NCBI RefSeq assembly: GCF_002532075.1 | Contig: NZ_LYXE01000063.1 | Span: 1 to 64,000 of the forward strand | From: Candidatus Chloroploca asiatica | Lineage (GTDB): Bacteria; Chloroflexota; Chloroflexia; Chloroflexales; Chloroflexaceae | Direction: 5' to 3' | Length of the DNA stretch: 64,000 bases | Part shown: piece after piece, positions 45,764 through 54,038 of the stretch | How positions within the stretch are numbered: the first letter of the stretch is position 1 | Layout of the letters: every line of letters starts with the position of its first letter | The notes under the pieces: generated by a model | What the model was told of the DNA's origin: nothing | Seen by the model: the letters and a program-made list of their open reading frames with translations, nothing else | The model's database searches: none | Position numbers and translations under genes: made by a program

Positions 45764-46990
45764 ATGACTGAGCTTCCTTCAACACGGGCTGATCACCAAC
45801 CGCTCGCGCGGTTCACCCGTATCACCGCCTTGCGGATCGGTCTCGCCGTTGCGCTGCTCATCGGGTTGACGAGCACCGCCTACTGGCTCCACGCCACCCC
45901 TGGACGCGGCGCAACGGCAGCGCTTTCGTTGCTGCTCGGGGCAAGTCTGGGCTTTGTCTTTCAGCGGGGCCGTTTTTGCTATTTTTGCATCTTGCGCGAC
46001 TGGATTGAGTTTCGCAACAGTGGTCCGGTGTATGCGATCCTTGCCGCCCTGTCCGCCGGTTCAATCGGTTATGCGCTTGTCTTCGGGATCTTTCTGCCCA
46101 ATCCCTTCAGTGGACGCCTACCTCCCGAGGCCCATATTGGCCCGGTTAGCTGGGTTCTCGCAGCTGGTGGCCTGGCCTTTGGGCTTGGCATGGCCCTGTC
46201 GGGGGCGTGTGTCAGCGGTCACCTCTATCGGCTCGGTGAGGGTTCAACGCGGGCGCCTGTGGCGTTGCTCGGTGTGCTTGCCGGCTTCGGGCTAGGCTTC
46301 CTGAGCTGGAATCAGCTCTATCTCACGACTATTGCCGAGGCACCCGTGCTCTGGTTGCCCGCTCGGCTTGGGTACGGGGGGGCGCTGTTCCTCCAACTCG
46401 TTCTTCTGGGAGGCCTCGCCTTCTTGTTGCTCCGAAACCTCCCCGAGTTGCCGCCCCGCCCGGCGCAACGGCTTGATCTGGCGGGTGTGTGGGCGGCCCT
46501 CTTCCACCAGCGCTGGCATGCCCTCGTCACAGGTGCCCTGGTGGGTCTGCTGGGCACCGTCGCCTACATGCGCATTGAACCACTTGGGGTAACATCGCAA
46601 CTCGGCAGCCTTGCGCGAACAGGCATGGATCAGGTCGGGCTGCTCCCAACAACGCTCTTTGGGCTGGATCGACTGGCAGGCTGTGCCACCCAGGTCGTGC
46701 AGACCATTACCGCCAATGGCCTACTCATCTCCGGCCTGGTGCTCGGCTCACTCACCGCCGCCTTGCTTGCCGACCGGTTTCAACCCGACCGGCTCACCGT
46801 GCGCGGGGCCGGCAGCGCCCTGGTTGGTGGCATCTTGCAAGGATGGGGAGCAATGGTTGCTCTCGGCTGCACCGTCGGCACCCTGCTTTCGGGCATCTCG
46901 GCGTTTGCCGTCTCGGGATGGCTCTTTGGCCTGACAATGCTTGCTGGAGTCTGGCTCGGCATCCGCAGCAGCTTGCACCGTCTGGTTTGA
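45764..46990 (+). CDS. YeeE/YedE (TsuA-like) sulfur-compound transporter
   Basis: 408 residues, about ten or eleven membrane helices. Conserved cysteine motifs of the thiosulfate transporter family are present: RGRFCYFCILRDW near the N terminus, GMALSGACVSGHLYRLGEG in the first half, RLAGCATQVV and VALGCTVGTLLSGIS in the second. TsuA imports thiosulfate by passing it along such cysteines. Next to a rhodanese lipoprotein, thiosulfate or sulfane-sulfur uptake is the best guess; selenium or other sulfur compounds are possible. Confidence 0.85.
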   Translation: MTELPSTRADHQPLARFTRITALRIGLAVALLIGLTSTAYWLHATPGRGATAALSLLLGASLGFVFQRGRFCYFCILRDWIEFRNSGPVYAILAALSAGSIGYALVFGIFLPNPFSGRLPPEAHIGPVSWVLAAGGLAFGLGMALSGACVSGHLYRLGEGSTRAPVALLGVLAGFGLGFLSWNQLYLTTIAEAPVLWLPARLGYGGALFLQLVLLGGLAFLLLRNLPELPPRPAQRLDLAGVWAALFHQRWHALVTGALVGLLGTVAYMRIEPLGVTSQLGSLARTGMDQVGLLPTTLFGLDRLAGCATQVVQTITANGLLISGLVLGSLTAALLADRFQPDRLTVRGAGSALVGGILQGWGAMVALGCTVGTLLSGISAFAVSGWLFGLTMLAGVWLGIRSSLHRLV

Positions 46991-47150
46991 ATTCATGACA
47001 CGACTATCAGCTAGCCATAAGATTTCACTCACGTCGCAAGTGTTATACTAGACTGATGGAAATCGCCTGATAGCGTGACGGAGCGCCTGGTGAGAGTCAA
47101 GCGCCGTTTGTCGTGCGCCGATCCAGGTGGTCTGTTGAGTATAACAACAT

Positions 47151-50100
47151 ATGCAGCGAGATCGTTCCTTTCGACGAACCTATAGTGGGCGGACTGTCCC
47201 TCGTCGTCCGGCTTATCCGGGGTTGATGCGAGGGCGACGTTCCCCCAAACAGCCATCGTATCTTCCCCATATTGCAGGCAACCTTGTCGCGTTCATCTTC
47301 CTGAGCATCATTGGCGTATCTCTGCTCGTTGGCTCATTAGCCTATAGTGCCTATGCGAGCACGGCGGCGACGCTTATGCCCCGCCTTGATGCCCTCGCCG
47401 AACGCGAACTCTTTCAGACCTCACGGATCTTCGATCGCAATGGCGAAGTGCTCTACGAGTTTTTTGATGCCGGACGCCGCACCAATGTCGCGATTGACGA
47501 GGTTTCACCTCTGCTCATCAGTGCAACCGTCGCGATTGAAGACAAGACCTTCTTTACCAATCCCGGGGTTGACCTAGGCGGTATTATTCGCACCCTCATT
47601 TCCAGCCTCCAGGCCGGTGAAGAGACCGGTGGGGCCTCGACGATCAGTCAGCAGGTGATCAAAAATAGTGTGTTGACCGCCGAAGAGCGCGCCCCTGAAC
47701 GGCGGTATGAGCGCAAAATGAAAGAGATCATTCTTGCTCAAGAGCTTGATCAGCTCTTCACCAAAGAAGAAGTGCTTGAGCTCTATCTGAACGAGAACTT
47801 CTATGGCAACCTCGCCTATGGCATTGAGGCTGCGAGCGAGAGCTTTTTTGGCGTACAAGCCCGCGATCTTAACCTCAATCAAGCCTCTCTGCTCGCTGGA
47901 TTGCCTCAGTTACCCACCGTCTATAACCCAGTCAATCACCTCGAACGTGATACCGAAGGTGGGTATCTGCCCGGGGTCATCCTCGGTGAAAACTGGCTCA
48001 GTGCTGACTATCGTTTGCCCGAAAGCCTTAGTCCGCCACGCTGGCGTCAGGTGGCTGTGCTTCGCCGGATGGTCGAGGACGAGTATGTTACTGAAGCCGA
48101 AGCGCGCACGGCGATAGCCGAACCCTTGCGCTTTGCCCCCCAGGAAGTGCCCCTCAATGCACCTCATTTTGTCTTCTATGTGCGTGATCTTGTGCAAGAG
48201 CGCTATGGACAACAGGCCCTCTTCAATGGTGGGTTGCGCATTACGACAACCCTTGACCTCGATCTGCAGCAAATGGCCCAGCAAAAGGCGGCTGAACGCA
48301 TCACCGATCTGCGTGAACGCAATATTCATAATGCGTCAGTGGTCGTGATGCAACCCAACACCGGCCAGGTGCTGGCAATGGTCGGGAGTATTGACTACGA
48401 TGCGGTTATCGCCACAACAACCGTCGGTGAAACAGGCAATGTGATCGATGGACAGGTCAATGTGGCGACCCGCGAGCGCCAACCAGGTTCGGCCCTCAAG
48501 CCCTTTACTTATCTGGCCGCGATGGAACAGGGGATGCATCCCGAAACAGTGATCTGGGATGTACCAACTGATTTTCCGTCGTCGTCGAGCGGGGCGGGCG
48601 CCTGGTATACTCCTTTGAACTATAACGGGCGCTTTAATGGCCCGGTACGCATGCGCACCGCGCTCGCCAATTCACTCAATATTCCCGCGGTCAAAGCCCT
48701 TCGCTTTGCCGGTATTCAACAAACCCTCGATCTGCTCGATCGCGTGGGTATCAAACAGGGCCTCAAACGCGGCGAAGATTTCTACGGTCTCTCGCTAACC
48801 CTGGGTGGCGGCGAGGTGACACCGCTTGAACTGACGACCGCCTACAATACCCTCGCCAGTGGCGGACGCTACTACGAACCCGTCTCGGTCCTGCGCATTA
48901 CCGATAGTGCGGGCAATGTGCTCGAAGAGTTCTTGCCTAATCGTGGAACCGAGGTCATCGACCCCAATCTGGTGGCGATCATCTCGGATATGATGAGTGA
49001 TGACCGAGCACGCCAGGCCGTCTGGGGGCTCAACAGTCCGCTCAAGCTTTCGCTCCCCGCTGCAGTCAAGACCGGAACAACCAACGACTGGCGCGACGCA
49101 TGGGCGGCAGGCTATACGCCCTTTGTCACGGTCGGGGTCTGGACAGGCAACAATAATAATGAGCCGACCGAACGGGTGGAAAGCCTCACCGGCGGTGGTA
49201 TCATCTGGCGCAATGTGATGGAGGAATTGTTCGACTGGATCGAAGAGCAACCCCGTTATCGGGCGCTCTTTGCCGCACCCTATCCGAATAGCGTCATCCC
49301 GACGAGCTTTACCTTGCCCGCCAATGGTGTCCTGTCGCGCTCCATTTGTGAACTTCCGGGTCCTTATGGGGGCTACCGCGAAGAACTCTTCACGCGGCAA
49401 ATGCTGACTGATATCCTGGAAGCACGGCGCAATACCCCAACGGGGAGTGATTCAAGTCAACCACTGCCTGCCAATCAAAGCCTGGAAACCTTGACGATCC
49501 CGTGTGATGCCTTCGAACGAATCACGCTGGTACAAGTTCCCACGGAACAAGACTGGTCAAGTGATGGTCAATTGCTGATCACGGCTCCAGCGGAACTGGA
49601 TACGACGAATCCCGAGGCCACAAACTCGCTCGACGCAGCGGCCTTCTGTCGCCCCTCCGATGACCTGAACTACCCTGCCATGTTGCGGCGTGAGCTTATC
49701 ATTTGGAATACCCCTCCACCCGACCCAAGCATGCGCGTTCGGTATGAGTGGGAAGGTGGGAGCACAGGCATCACCAAACAGGCTGTCGAGGCGCTACCCG
49801 CATGCAGTGCCGAGATGTTCGAGGCACCTGTACCGCAACCGCCCGTCGAAGGCGCGATCTTGATGCCCGATCTGCTCCGTCTGGGCGAAAATCAGGCCAA
49901 AAGCACTCTGGCAAGCCTGGGTATTCCAGCAAGCGTCATCTTTGTTGACTATCAGGATCGCACCTATATTGGCGATCTCTATGACCAGTTCGTGCCTTAT
50001 GCAGTCGTCAGCACGATCCCCGCACCCGGTGATTGGATCGTGCCCGGTTCAGCTATTATCCTGGGCATCCGCGCACCAGATCCTGAGCCACAACCAGAAC

Positions 50101-50252
50101 CACCCCCGCCCCCAGCGGAACCATCCCCGCCCCCAACGGAACCGCCTCCGCCCCCAACGGAACCACCCCCGCCCCCAGCGGAACCGCCTCCGCCCCCAAC
50201 GGAACCGCCTCCGCCCCCAACGGAACCGCCTCCGCCCCCAACGGAACCATAG
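47151..50252 (+). CDS. Class A penicillin-binding protein (PBP1A-type) with PASTA domain and Pro-rich tail
   Basis: 1033 residues. A basic cytoplasmic N terminus and one membrane helix (NLVAFIFLSIIGVSLLVGSL) precede a GT51 transglycosylase (AIEDKTFFTNPGVDLGG, TGGASTISQQVIKN) and a transpeptidase with SxxK in QPGSALKPFTYLAAME, SxN in ANSLNIPAVKAL and KTG in AVKTGTTNDWRDAWA. A PASTA-like domain follows (MPDLLRLGENQAKSTLASLG) and the last about 51 residues are EPPPPPT repeats. It builds and crosslinks peptidoglycan. Between KTG and PASTA there is an extra segment of about 200 residues with several cysteines. Confidence 0.93.
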   Translation: MQRDRSFRRTYSGRTVPRRPAYPGLMRGRRSPKQPSYLPHIAGNLVAFIFLSIIGVSLLVGSLAYSAYASTAATLMPRLDALAERELFQTSRIFDRNGEVLYEFFDAGRRTNVAIDEVSPLLISATVAIEDKTFFTNPGVDLGGIIRTLISSLQAGEETGGASTISQQVIKNSVLTAEERAPERRYERKMKEIILAQELDQLFTKEEVLELYLNENFYGNLAYGIEAASESFFGVQARDLNLNQASLLAGLPQLPTVYNPVNHLERDTEGGYLPGVILGENWLSADYRLPESLSPPRWRQVAVLRRMVEDEYVTEAEARTAIAEPLRFAPQEVPLNAPHFVFYVRDLVQERYGQQALFNGGLRITTTLDLDLQQMAQQKAAERITDLRERNIHNASVVVMQPNTGQVLAMVGSIDYDAVIATTTVGETGNVIDGQVNVATRERQPGSALKPFTYLAAMEQGMHPETVIWDVPTDFPSSSSGAGAWYTPLNYNGRFNGPVRMRTALANSLNIPAVKALRFAGIQQTLDLLDRVGIKQGLKRGEDFYGLSLTLGGGEVTPLELTTAYNTLASGGRYYEPVSVLRITDSAGNVLEEFLPNRGTEVIDPNLVAIISDMMSDDRARQAVWGLNSPLKLSLPAAVKTGTTNDWRDAWAAGYTPFVTVGVWTGNNNNEPTERVESLTGGGIIWRNVMEELFDWIEEQPRYRALFAAPYPNSVIPTSFTLPANGVLSRSICELPGPYGGYREELFTRQMLTDILEARRNTPTGSDSSQPLPANQSLETLTIPCDAFERITLVQVPTEQDWSSDGQLLITAPAELDTTNPEATNSLDAAAFCRPSDDLNYPAMLRRELIIWNTPPPDPSMRVRYEWEGGSTGITKQAVEALPACSAEMFEAPVPQPPVEGAILMPDLLRLGENQAKSTLASLGIPASVIFVDYQDRTYIGDLYDQFVPYAVVSTIPAPGDWIVPGSAIILGIRAPDPEPQPEPPPPPAEPSPPPTEPPPPPTEPPPPPAEPPPPPTEPPPPPTEPPPPPTEP
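50097..50249 (+). repeat. 21-nt tandem repeats coding EPPPPPT/A
   Basis: Seven 21-nt units starting with GAA, in frame, code for Glu-Pro5-Thr/Ala and end the PBP. Copies are nearly identical, so unit number may vary by slippage. Confidence 0.85.
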
Positions 50253-50399
50253 TAGAGGCACGGCGCCGCCGTGCCCCGTAAGGCCGAAGCACGCGCCACA
50301 CCCGAGCGAAACGGCGCAAAGGCATAGATCTGCTATAATGTTCAACTGAGATTGCACCCGCAAACACTCGATGCCTCAAACAACAACAAAGGCAAGGTC

Positions 50400-51155
50400 A
50401 TGGCACCGGCAGTACAAGACCCGTTGGTAGATGAAGCGGTGGAAAGAGCAAACGAGCATGCTCACTCGCGCGATCAACTCAAGCGTCTGGCAGCTGAGAG
50501 GGCCGTCAAGCTGATCTCCCCAGGGATGGTGGTTGGGCTCGGCGTTGGCTCAACCGCAATCCACGCGATCCGCAAGATCGGGGCGTTACTTGCGGATGGT
50601 GAGCTACACAATATCATTGGGATCCCATGTTCCAAGGCCGTAGCCGCCGAAGCTAGTCGCCTCGGTATTCCCCTGAGCGATCTTGATGAACAGCCTGTGG
50701 TCGATCTCACGATTGATGGGGCTGATGAAGTTGATTCGCAACTCAACTTAATCAAGGGTGGGGGTGGTGCGTTGCTGCGCGAGAAAATGGTTGCACAGGC
50801 AAGCCTGCGCGAAGTGATTGTTGTGGACGAGGGTAAACTCTCGCCACAGCTTGGGACGCTCTTTGCCCTGCCAGTTGAAGTCATTACCTTTGGCTGGAAG
50901 AGTCAGGCTCGCTTTCTCGAACAACTTGGCGCAACGGTATGCCTGCGACGGCGGGTCGATGGTGGGCCGTATCTAACCGATCAAAATAACTACATTCTTG
51001 ACTGCACGTTTGGAAGTATCCATGACCCTGAAGTGCTCGCACGCCACCTTGAGCAACGGGCAGGTATTGTTGAGCACGGGCTGTTTCTCGGCCTTGCCAC
51101 TGATCTGATTATCGCCGGAACATCGGGGGTTCGCCAGATGAGTGTTGCACGCTAA
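50400..51155 (+). CDS. rpiA: Ribose-5-phosphate isomerase A
   Basis: 251 residues. It interconverts ribose 5-phosphate and ribulose 5-phosphate. Motifs: [13 protein letters not shown], the catalytic [26 protein letters not shown] and [12 protein letters not shown]. The start follows AAGG; a TATAAT at 50334-50339 is a likely -10 box. The stop directly abuts rpe (TAAATG), so the two are coexpressed. Confidence 0.95.
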   Translation: MAPAVQDPLVDEAVERANEHAHSRDQLKRLAAERAVKLISPGMVVGLGVGSTAIHAIRKIGALLADGELHNIIGIPCSKAVAAEASRLGIPLSDLDEQPVVDLTIDGADEVDSQLNLIKGGGGALLREKMVAQASLREVIVVDEGKLSPQLGTLFALPVEVITFGWKSQARFLEQLGATVCLRRRVDGGPYLTDQNNYILDCTFGSIHDPEVLARHLEQRAGIVEHGLFLGLATDLIIAGTSGVRQMSVAR

Positions 51156-51827
51156 ATGCAACTGGCACCGTCACTGCTCACAGCCGATTTTACCCGTCTG
51201 GGCGCTGAGGTTGAGGCAGCGTTCGAGGCTGGCATCCGCTGGCTGCATCTTGATGTGATGGATGGGCGCTTTGTGCCTAATCTTAGTTTTGGGCCGCTCG
51301 TGATCCGTGCCCTCCAACCCATTGCCCAACACTATGGGGCCATCCTTGATGCCCACTTGATGATCGTTGAGCCAGAACGTTATCTGGCTGATTTTGTAGC
51401 GGCAGGCTGTGACTATCTTACTATCCACGCCGAAGCAACCCCCCATACCCATCGAGCCGTGCAGACCATCCATGAATTGGGGGCCAAGGCCGGGGTTGCC
51501 CTCAATCCAGGCACACCCCTCGGCACCCTCGAAGCATTGTTGCCAGATCTCGACCTTGCCCTGATAATGACGGTCAATCCGGGTTTCGGTGGCCAACGTC
51601 TCATTCATAACTGCCTCGCCAAGGTTGCCCAACTCGATGCCTGGAGAACCCAACAGTCTCGCTCAGACCTCTTGATTCAGGTCGATGGAGGGGTCAATGC
51701 TCAGACCATTGCTGACGTCCAGCGTGCCGGGGCTGACCTTGCCGTTGTGGGTTCAGCCCTCTATCAGCCAAACCAGACGGTGACCGAAGCCCTCACAATG
51801 TTGCGCACAGCACTGGCTTCAGGGTAA
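51156..51827 (+). CDS. rpe: Ribulose-phosphate 3-epimerase
   Basis: 223 residues, TIM barrel. It interconverts ribulose 5-phosphate and xylulose 5-phosphate. The metal and acid-base residues are seen in LAPSLLTADF, WLHLDVMDGRFVPNLSFG, DAHLMI, MTVNPGFGGQ and IQVDGGVN. It starts at the base after the rpiA stop; with rpiA it provides the non-oxidative pentose phosphate (and possibly Calvin-cycle) interconversions. Confidence 0.95.
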   Translation: MQLAPSLLTADFTRLGAEVEAAFEAGIRWLHLDVMDGRFVPNLSFGPLVIRALQPIAQHYGAILDAHLMIVEPERYLADFVAAGCDYLTIHAEATPHTHRAVQTIHELGAKAGVALNPGTPLGTLEALLPDLDLALIMTVNPGFGGQRLIHNCLAKVAQLDAWRTQQSRSDLLIQVDGGVNAQTIADVQRAGADLAVVGSALYQPNQTVTEALTMLRTALASG

Positions 51828-51875
51828 CTTCTGACCTTCTCATCCGTATGGGCCACAGGCCCCAGGAGTCACCTT

Positions 51876-52859
51876 ATGATCCTTGCCGGTGATATTGGTG
51901 GAACAAAGACAATTTGTGCGCTCTTTTCGGTCGAAGAAGGCCCTCATGCTCCGCTCGTGGAAGTTACCTTTCCCAGCGGGCGTTATGTAAGCCTTGAAGC
52001 AATTGTGCGGGCCTTCCTGGCTGATCATCCAGGCACTATTCAGTCGGCCTGCTTTGGCGTCGCCGGCCCCGTTGTTGATGGACGTGCCACCATAACAAAT
52101 CTCTCGTGGGTCGTGGAAGAAGAACGCCTCCAAGAAGAACTTGGGCAGATCCCGGTGACCCTGATCAATGACTTGAAGGCAATTGCACAAGCGGTTCCGT
52201 ATCTGGAACAAGGTGATGTCGCTACCCTCAATCCTGGTGAAACCGTAGACCAAGGGGCCATGGGGGTGATTGCCCCCGGCACTGGGCTCGGTGAGGCGTT
52301 TTTAACCTGGGATAATGGGCGTTACCGGGCTCATCCGTCAGAGGGTGGGCATTCTTCCTTTGCCCCTACAACACCAACCGAAGCCGATTTGCTCAAGTAT
52401 CTCCTGGAAGAACATCGCCACGTGAGCTACGAACGGGTCTGTTCCGGGATGGGCATTCCCAATATTTATGCCTATTTCCGTGACCGTGTCTTTCGCCAGG
52501 AGACACCAAGTGTCGCGAGTCAACTGGCAACCGCCGATGATCCAACTCCGGTTATTGTGAGTGGCGCACTGAATCCTACCGGTCCTTGCCCGGTGTGTGC
52601 GGCAACTCTCGATTGTTTTCTTGGTATTCTGGGCAGTGAGGCCGGCAACCTGGCGCTAAAAGTTCTCGCAACGGGCGGGATCTATCTTGGCGGCGGCATT
52701 CCACCACGTCTGTTGCCACAGCTTCGCGGCGAACGTTTCCTCAATGCGATGCGGAACAAAGGCCGCTTCCGTAAACTGATGGAACGCATCCCGGTGCATG
52801 TCATCCTCAACTCCAAAACGGCCCTCTATGGCGCTGCGGCGTATGCCTTGATGGATTGA
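51876..52859 (+). CDS. glk: Glucokinase (Glk family)
   Basis: 327 residues. It phosphorylates glucose with ATP. Motifs: AGDIGGTKT (phosphate loop 1), FGVAGPVVDG, LINDLKAIA, VIAPGTGLGEAFLTW and EGGHSSFAP, with a late ATGGIYLGGGI. This is the Glk (PF02685-type), not ROK, branch: the ROK zinc-cysteine motif is missing. A CPVCAATLDCF segment adds several cysteines of unknown role. It follows rpe by 48 nt. Confidence 0.9.
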   Translation: MILAGDIGGTKTICALFSVEEGPHAPLVEVTFPSGRYVSLEAIVRAFLADHPGTIQSACFGVAGPVVDGRATITNLSWVVEEERLQEELGQIPVTLINDLKAIAQAVPYLEQGDVATLNPGETVDQGAMGVIAPGTGLGEAFLTWDNGRYRAHPSEGGHSSFAPTTPTEADLLKYLLEEHRHVSYERVCSGMGIPNIYAYFRDRVFRQETPSVASQLATADDPTPVIVSGALNPTGPCPVCAATLDCFLGILGSEAGNLALKVLATGGIYLGGGIPPRLLPQLRGERFLNAMRNKGRFRKLMERIPVHVILNSKTALYGAAAYALMD

Positions 52860-52889
52860 TCAGGCAACGCATATGGTACAATCCTCGCC

Positions 52890-53738
52890 ATGGATCACCT
52901 AGCCCCGGCGCGACAGCGCTTTCTCAGTTGCATCAAGCACGCCGACCCCGAGGTGCCCCTGGCAGCAGCGGCGCTGGCATTGGCATGGGAAGATCAGGGT
53001 GGGGTTGACCGTGAACCGTGGCTCACCCACTTCGATACCTTTGCCACGACGCTTACCCCTATGGTCAACGCAACCAGCAAGGCGACCGAACAGATTGCCG
53101 CACTCAACACCTATCTCTTTGACACGCTCGGCTTTTATGGTGATCCCTCGTGTTATCGGCATCCTGATCCGGCCCATAGTTACCTCGATAAGGTCATTGA
53201 GCGGCGAACTGGGTTACCGATCATGCTCGCCCTGATTTACCTTGAAACAGGCTGGCGGCTCGGCCTGCCAGTGGATGGTCTGGCGTTGCCAGGCCATTTT
53301 ATGGTACGCTTTCGTGATCCTGCCGGCGATCACTTTGTTGATCCGTTCAGTGGTGGTTCGAGTTGGAGTATGGCCGATTGCGAGCGCCAAATTGCCACCT
53401 TTTACGGCGCCGTCGGTGATGAACTGTCAGCGATCATTATGGCTCCACCCGGGCGCGGGGCGATCCTCGCCCGCATTCTGCGCAATCTCAAGCAGACCCA
53501 TCTGGCCCGCGGCGATAGTCGGCGGGCCCTGACCGCCGTTGAACGCCTCTTGCTGCTCGATGCCAGTGACCCCGGTGAACTCCGCGATCGCGGGTTACTG
53601 CGCCTCCGCACCGGTCAGTTGCACGCTGCAATCACCGATCTCGAAGCCTATGTCCAGCGCAACCCCGCCGCTAACGACATCAGCGAGATCAAACGCATCG
53701 CCCGCGAAGTCATCTCCCAACTCGTCAAGCGCAACTAA
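52890..53738 (+). CDS. SirB1-like transglutaminase-fold protein with TPR tail
   Basis: 282 residues. The N-terminal two-thirds is the transglutaminase-like (SirB1/DUF) domain: YLDKVIERRTGLPIMLALIY, LPVDGLALPGHFMVRF and HFVDPFSGG carry the conserved Gly-His and Asp; the usual catalytic Cys is not where expected. The C-terminal third has TPR-like helices (RRALTAVERLLLLDASDPGE). Function unknown in bacteria. It ends at a 22-bp hairpin and probably closes the rpiA-rpe-glk transcription unit. Confidence 0.85.
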   Translation: MDHLAPARQRFLSCIKHADPEVPLAAAALALAWEDQGGVDREPWLTHFDTFATTLTPMVNATSKATEQIAALNTYLFDTLGFYGDPSCYRHPDPAHSYLDKVIERRTGLPIMLALIYLETGWRLGLPVDGLALPGHFMVRFRDPAGDHFVDPFSGGSSWSMADCERQIATFYGAVGDELSAIIMAPPGRGAILARILRNLKQTHLARGDSRRALTAVERLLLLDASDPGELRDRGLLRLRTGQLHAAITDLEAYVQRNPAANDISEIKRIAREVISQLVKRN

Positions 53739-53751
53739 TTTGGTGCGGCTC

Positions 53752-53798
53752 CTGGGGTTGTGTCACCCTGCGCTCGGCGCAGGGTGACACAACCCCAG
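53752..53798 (+). terminator. 22-bp perfect terminator hairpin
   Basis: CTGGGGTTGTGTCACCCTGC plus GC is the exact complement of 53777-53798, loop TCG, followed by TTTCTT. It stands 14 nt after the SirB1-like gene. Confidence 0.85.
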
Positions 53799-53855
53799 TT
53801 TCTTGTGATGCAAAAAACACATTATTTTTAACTAAAATTTAACTTGTTTATCTAC

Positions 53856-53883
53856 TTTACATTAAAGAAAGCGTATGTATAAT
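53856..53883 (+). promoter_or_regulatory. Promoter of the giant surface-protein gene
   Basis: TTTACA (53856-53861), 16-nt spacer, TATAAT (53878-53883), preceded by a strongly AT-rich stretch (53815-53855) like an UP element. The leader is about 150 nt; no structure in it was recognised. Confidence 0.7.
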
Positions 53884-54038
53884 ATGAAGTAGCAACCTGC
53901 TTCCCACTTCACTATATCCATAGAGCGCAGTTCAACGTCAGCCATACCGTGCAAGGATGCATGCCCGTCATCCGATGATGCTCGTAACCGGGTGATGTTC
54001 TATGCCGACCCTGCACCCAAAGCAAGGGGAATGGTGTT

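Noticed and set aside
50049-50363. Gly/Ser-rich minus-strand frames resembling a silk-like protein
   Set aside because: They are reverse translations of the 21-nt EPPPPPT repeats at the end of the PBP gene.
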